Position numbers and translations under genes: made by a program. From Axinella damicornis (taxonomy: Eukaryota; Porifera; Demospongiae; Axinellida; Axinellidae), in assembly GCA_963931865.1 (NCBI GenBank), contig OZ007505.1, positions 13,995,495 to 14,059,494 of the forward strand: a stretch of 64,000 nucleotides of DNA, in the 5' to 3' direction. The notes under the pieces were generated by a model. It saw only the letters and a list, made by a program, of their open reading frames with translations. It was not told where the DNA came from and searched no databases. This document shows, piece by piece, positions 60,786-64,000 of this stretch; the stretch's first letter is position 1; every line of letters starts with the position of its first letter.

Positions 60786-61182
60786 TAGCCTCGTTCCCAG
60801 TCCCACGCCCAGCTTTTCATCGCTTGCAGTACGGTAAAGCGGGGAGGGCCTGGTACATCTTCTCACGTGAGCATGACGTAATCGAAAAATGGCAAAATTT
60901 TCAGAACGAAGACGCTACGTTTCGCATGTTATTCAACCATCTACACGTTCAACGCTCGGTGAGTATGACAGTCGCCCCCCGCTAGCTAGATACGTGTGGT
61001 ATTTTACCTCGTACCTTTGCTCTTCTTGCTGTTCTGAGACCCACGTACGCCCACGCCTCCTTCCGGTCTTTCTACCCCTTTCTACCCTTGACGTCACTCA
61101 CGTGAGAAGATGTACCAGGCCCTCCCCGCTTTACCGTACTGCAAGCGACGAAAAGCTGGGCGTGGGACTGGGTACGAGGCTA
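60786..61182. mobile_element. TAGCCTCG-type inverted-repeat element, 397 bp, perfect 9-bp target duplication
   Basis: Ends TAGCCTCGTTCCCAGTCCC and complement; inverted repeats of about 90 bp include GCAGTACGGTAAAGCGGGG and TCTTCTCACGTGAG. Flanks ACTAACATG (60777-60785) and ACTAACATG (61183-61191) are identical. Confidence 0.92.
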
Positions 61183-61497
61183 ACTAACATGTACGTAACA
61201 TGTTAAATGGTTTAATACATAGTTAACATGTATGAGCCATTCAGCACAAAGTCCTGGCCGTAGGGCAGGTGCACATGTGCAGCATATCACGTGACCAGGC
61301 AAAGGACACGCTATATAGACAGCTGCGGCAGTCTCAGTTCTTCTCCCTCCCACGTACATATACCCTTCCCTTTATTGCGCTTGCTTTTCAATCCTCGTTT
61401 GGCATGCTGTGACTCACGCACTGGCTTCATCTAAAGCTTTGACGTGTATACCAGTGCTGATCCATTAAAGCCAACTCATCTAGCATAATATGATGTT

Positions 61498-61704
61498 GTG
61501 TTGGGGCAGTTGTCTGGGAAACACTTCCCATACAGATTTGATGTCAGAAGGTGTGCAGTATGTGCATACAAGAAGTCCGCTCCGCGAAGTAAATCCTACA
61601 GGGGTACTAAGGTTATGACATGGTGCCCAAAGTGTCAAGTTCATTTGTGCATTGGAAAATGCTTTGAACTTTATCACACAAGAGTAAGATACCAGGGATT
61701 ATAG
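61498..61704 (+). pseudogene. piggyBac transposase C-terminal zinc-ribbon relic
   Basis: Reads GKHFPYRFDVRRCAVCAYKK then MTWCPKCQVHLCIGKCFELY and HT. The C-x2-C ... W-C-x2-C-x3-L-C-x3-C-F-x-x-Y-H series is the cysteine-rich C-terminal domain of piggyBac-type transposases, which binds the transposon end. The catalytic domain is not present upstream. At 61738-61800 the first 60 bp (GGGAAACACTTCCCATACAG...) are repeated in the same orientation. Confidence 0.65.
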
Positions 61705-61995
61705 TCTTCCTTCGTGCAGAAGTGTATTCTATGCTGTTGGGAAACACTTCCCATACAGATCTGATGTCAGAAGGTGTGCAGTATGTGCATACAAGAAGTT
61801 TTTTCAATGCTCACTCATTATTATTCATAAGATGCATAACCCCATGGTAATGGAATGACGTCATAAACTACATATTTAGAAAGGGAATTTCCCTAGTTCT
61901 TACGTGATCGATAGTTTGCCTATACCTATCTCGTATGGTTTAGCTGCTATGGAGCTATATCCTTGATGCATTAAGTTTTTATCCACAGAACTTGT

Positions 61996-62530
61996 ATAAC
62001 ACGGCAAAATGGCAATAAAATGCAAGTTGGCAAATCATACACAGTCGATTATGCGACTGTGAAGTCATTTAACAATGTGAAGTACTTGAGCACCCCCAAA
62101 AATTGGCTTCAGTGTGACAGTTGTGGATGATATTGGTGAAGTTAAAGAGCTTAGAAGGATCATGTGAAAGATGCAGAAGTGGTTGGTGTTGAGAGTGTCA
62201 CTCATTACAGGAGCTGCATTAAATGTCAGGGTAAAGTTGACGATGTGGATGGCATCATTTTGTGTGTGTTGCAAATGTACAATGAAGCAATGTCTAGACT
62301 AGTCTCGTTCCCAGACCGTTTATCCAGCGTGTGTATCGCTTCCAGTATAACGCGCGCGATACTAAAAGCGATCCGTGCTGGGGTTGGTTGGGTCTGGGAC
62401 CGAGACTACATCTAGACACGTGTCTCTAACTTGTCATCAACTTACTAATCTGTGCTGGAGCTAAACAGTACTACGTACATGACTGCTTTCAAGACCGGAT
62501 GGCACAAGGATTGAAGACACCAATACGTAT
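61996..62530 (+). pseudogene. RPA-like OB-fold/zinc-finger gene, third copy (3' part)
   Basis: Reads MQVGKSYTVDYATVKSFNNV then KYLSTPK, a frameshift, FSVTVVDDIGEVKELRR, a TGA, then in the next frame a Cys-rich block and CKCTMKQCLD before a 109-bp element splits it. Sequence continues after the element to about 62510. It shares with the copy at 4124-5151 the frame change at ATGTGAAAGATGC, so the lesion or splice feature predates their separation. Confidence 0.65.
62300..62408. mobile_element. TAGTCTCG-type inverted-repeat element, 109 bp
   Basis: TAGTCTCGTTCCCAGACC ... GGTCTGGGACCGAGACTA, inserted in the RPA-like copy. Flanks TGTCTAGAC and CATCTAGAC; the empty site in the paralogous copy (minus strand near 4345) is CGTCTAGAC. 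Both flank differences are what CpG deamination on either strand would give, so the target duplication was 9 bp. Confidence 0.9.
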
Positions 62531-62649
62531 CAATGCACGTCCTGCTTCAACTGCGCATGCTCGAGCTAATTATAGGTAAGGGTCGCCAAGTCATATAATC
62601 ACCTGTGGGCCACAGCTACTAGTGTTAGCATGAACTACAGCATGGTGCA

Positions 62650-63290
62650 CACGGGGTATGTGCTCTACAGAGCTCTACAATGTAGTTATGGGGATGCAAT
62701 CAATGAAGAGCAAGATTTTGGAGAGAAGGCTAGGGTTTCTGCAGTGGGTGCTGAGTGCCAGTACAAAGAATGTCAGTGGGAGAACAGTGGAGTCAAATGT
62801 GCGACAATATTTCCTCTCTGTGCCTGGTGGAGGAGTGTAAGGAGCTGGAGGAGGAGTGTGGAGTGGGTTTTACTAACAGAAAAGATCTTGGAAGGGGAGT
62901 TGATGTGGGACAGGAGGATGAAGGATGAGATTAGGAGAGTGGACCATGAGGAATCACTGAGGAGATGTGCAGAGAAAGCTCCCCTCATTGCAGAGGTTGA
63001 GAAGCGTGTGTCTTGGGTGAAGCTGTGGGACACTGTACTGAACTTTGGATTGCAGCACACCAGAGGCCTCCAGACACTGAGTAGACTGATGAGTCACCAT
63101 GAGAGGGGTAACCAACCCTGTCTCCTCTGTGATCGTGCCCCCATGGACGTATCTGTGATGGAGCATGTTCTAGCTGAGCACTGGACGGAACTTAGGCTGG
63201 AGCCAGAAGCTGACACTGAGTGGTTGCTCAACCGTTTTGTGGACATGGATTTTGCCTTCTTTGTTTTGTACATGTATGCCTTGGTGCTCT
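62650..63290 (+). pseudogene. Non-LTR retroelement ORF2 C-terminal relic
   Basis: KSKILERRLGFLQWVLSAS in one frame, then TEKILEGELMWDRRMKDEIR, KLWDTVLNFGLQHTRGLQTL and a C-x2-C...H-x4-H finger (CLLCDRAPMDVSVMEHVLAE) in another. This fits the tail after reverse transcriptase in LINE-type elements. One or more frameshifts at 62700-62860; the polymerase domain is absent. Confidence 0.5.
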
Positions 63291-63429
63291 TCTCATATCA
63301 GTTTGCAGACAATAGAGACCATGGCGAGTACTACCGTGAAAGCTGTGTTGTTCTGTGCGTAAATTAACTCCACAAGTGGTTTAGTTGGTACGCAGTCTAT
63401 CGAGAGAGGGTCTAGCAGGTGTTATTAGT

Positions 63430-64000
63430 ACAAGTAGCTGAGCTCGCTTCGCTCGCTCAGCTACTTCCCCCTTGTTCACCTACCGTGCGTAATCCAGCGC
63501 CGGACAGCTCTCCTTCTCCCCGATTGGGTCCGCTTCAGCTGCTGCTCGCCGCTTGCGTCCGCTTCAGCTGCTGCTCCCGGCCCGATTGCGTCCGCTTCCA
63601 CTGCTGCTCCCCTGGCCATTTGCCTCCGCTTCCAGCTGCTGCTCCCCGATTGCGCCGCTTCAGCTGCTGCTTGCCGCTTGCGTCCGCTTCAGCTGCTGCT
63701 CCCGATTGCGGCTGCTACTCCCCGATTGCCAACTGCTGCTCCCCGATTGCGTCCACTTCAACTGCTGCTCGCCCGATTGCGTCCGCTTCAACTGCTGCTC
63801 GCCCGATTGAGTCCGCTTCGACTGCTGCTCCCCGATTGCATACATCCGCTTGCTAGATTCCAGCCCATGCCCGGGCCCAATGTTCTTGAACATTCTTCGC
63901 GGAGTTCGAGGTTCAGTAAATAAATTAAAGTACAAAGGTCGCGCATCACTATAGTCTAGTCCCGCCCCACGAACATCCCACTTCCGTCACTCACACACAC
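63430..64000. repeat. Composite repeat with internal VNTR, second copy (runs off window)
   Basis: 5' block CTCGCTCAGCTACTTCCCCC, about twelve units of CGATTGCGTCCGCTTCAGCT type (25-30 bp), then the same unique 3' block as at 18890 and 14200 and a CTTCCGTCACTCACACAC end. It continues beyond 64000. Confidence 0.6.

Overview
The window is animal nuclear DNA from a marine invertebrate. A sponge is my favoured guess, from the mix of decayed gene families, but the sequence alone does not prove it. It has spliced genes with GT-AG introns, a textbook animal actin gene, a leucine-rich-repeat/Ig/EGF receptor-type gene, many microsatellites and many kinds of transposon debris. No prokaryotic features, rRNA genes, true tRNA genes or CRISPR arrays were seen.

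Layout. 0.8-10.3 kb: a graveyard of broken genes from mobile or repeated families (integrase-core protein in two halves, Tudor-knot protein, RPA-like OB-fold protein, a zinc-knuckle transposon-like protein, a DUF3987-like ATPase), with a tandem satellite of about 165 bp. 11-26 kb: intron or intergenic DNA with one convincing exon (Rab GDP-dissociation inhibitor, + strand), several exon-like open stretches, (AC)n and (CTGT)n arrays, duplicated repeats and a tandem segmental duplication (18.9-22.4 and 23.5-26.0 kb). 27-29.5 kb: a DNA transposon copy and a C-terminal coiled-coil exon. 30.1-56.2 kb, minus strand: at least seven 72-bp LRR exons, an LRRCT exon, three Ig-type exons plus an Ig second-half exon, an EGF exon and a Thr/Ser-rich mucin exon, all joined in compatible splice phases. 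An intact Ty3/Gypsy retrotransposon (38.2-42.4 kb) and an actin gene (53.7-55.1 kb) sit in its introns. 44-49 kb: relics of a second, differently ordered Gypsy element and of an invertebrate repeat gene family. 57-64 kb: DIRS-like gag, piggyBac zinc-ribbon, RPA-like and LINE relics, and composite repeats with an internal VNTR.

The best biology is fourfold: the long receptor gene with a nested actin gene; the actin promoter with three perfect CArG boxes plus CCAAT and TATA; a young Ty3 element with identical LTRs and an exact 5-bp target duplication; and families of short inverted-repeat elements with 9-bp target duplications (TIR TAGCCTCGTTCCCAGGC, and A[A/G]GAGCGCATGA) or TTAA targets, several provable by filled/empty site comparison inside the window.

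All family names come from reading translations by eye; no database search was run.
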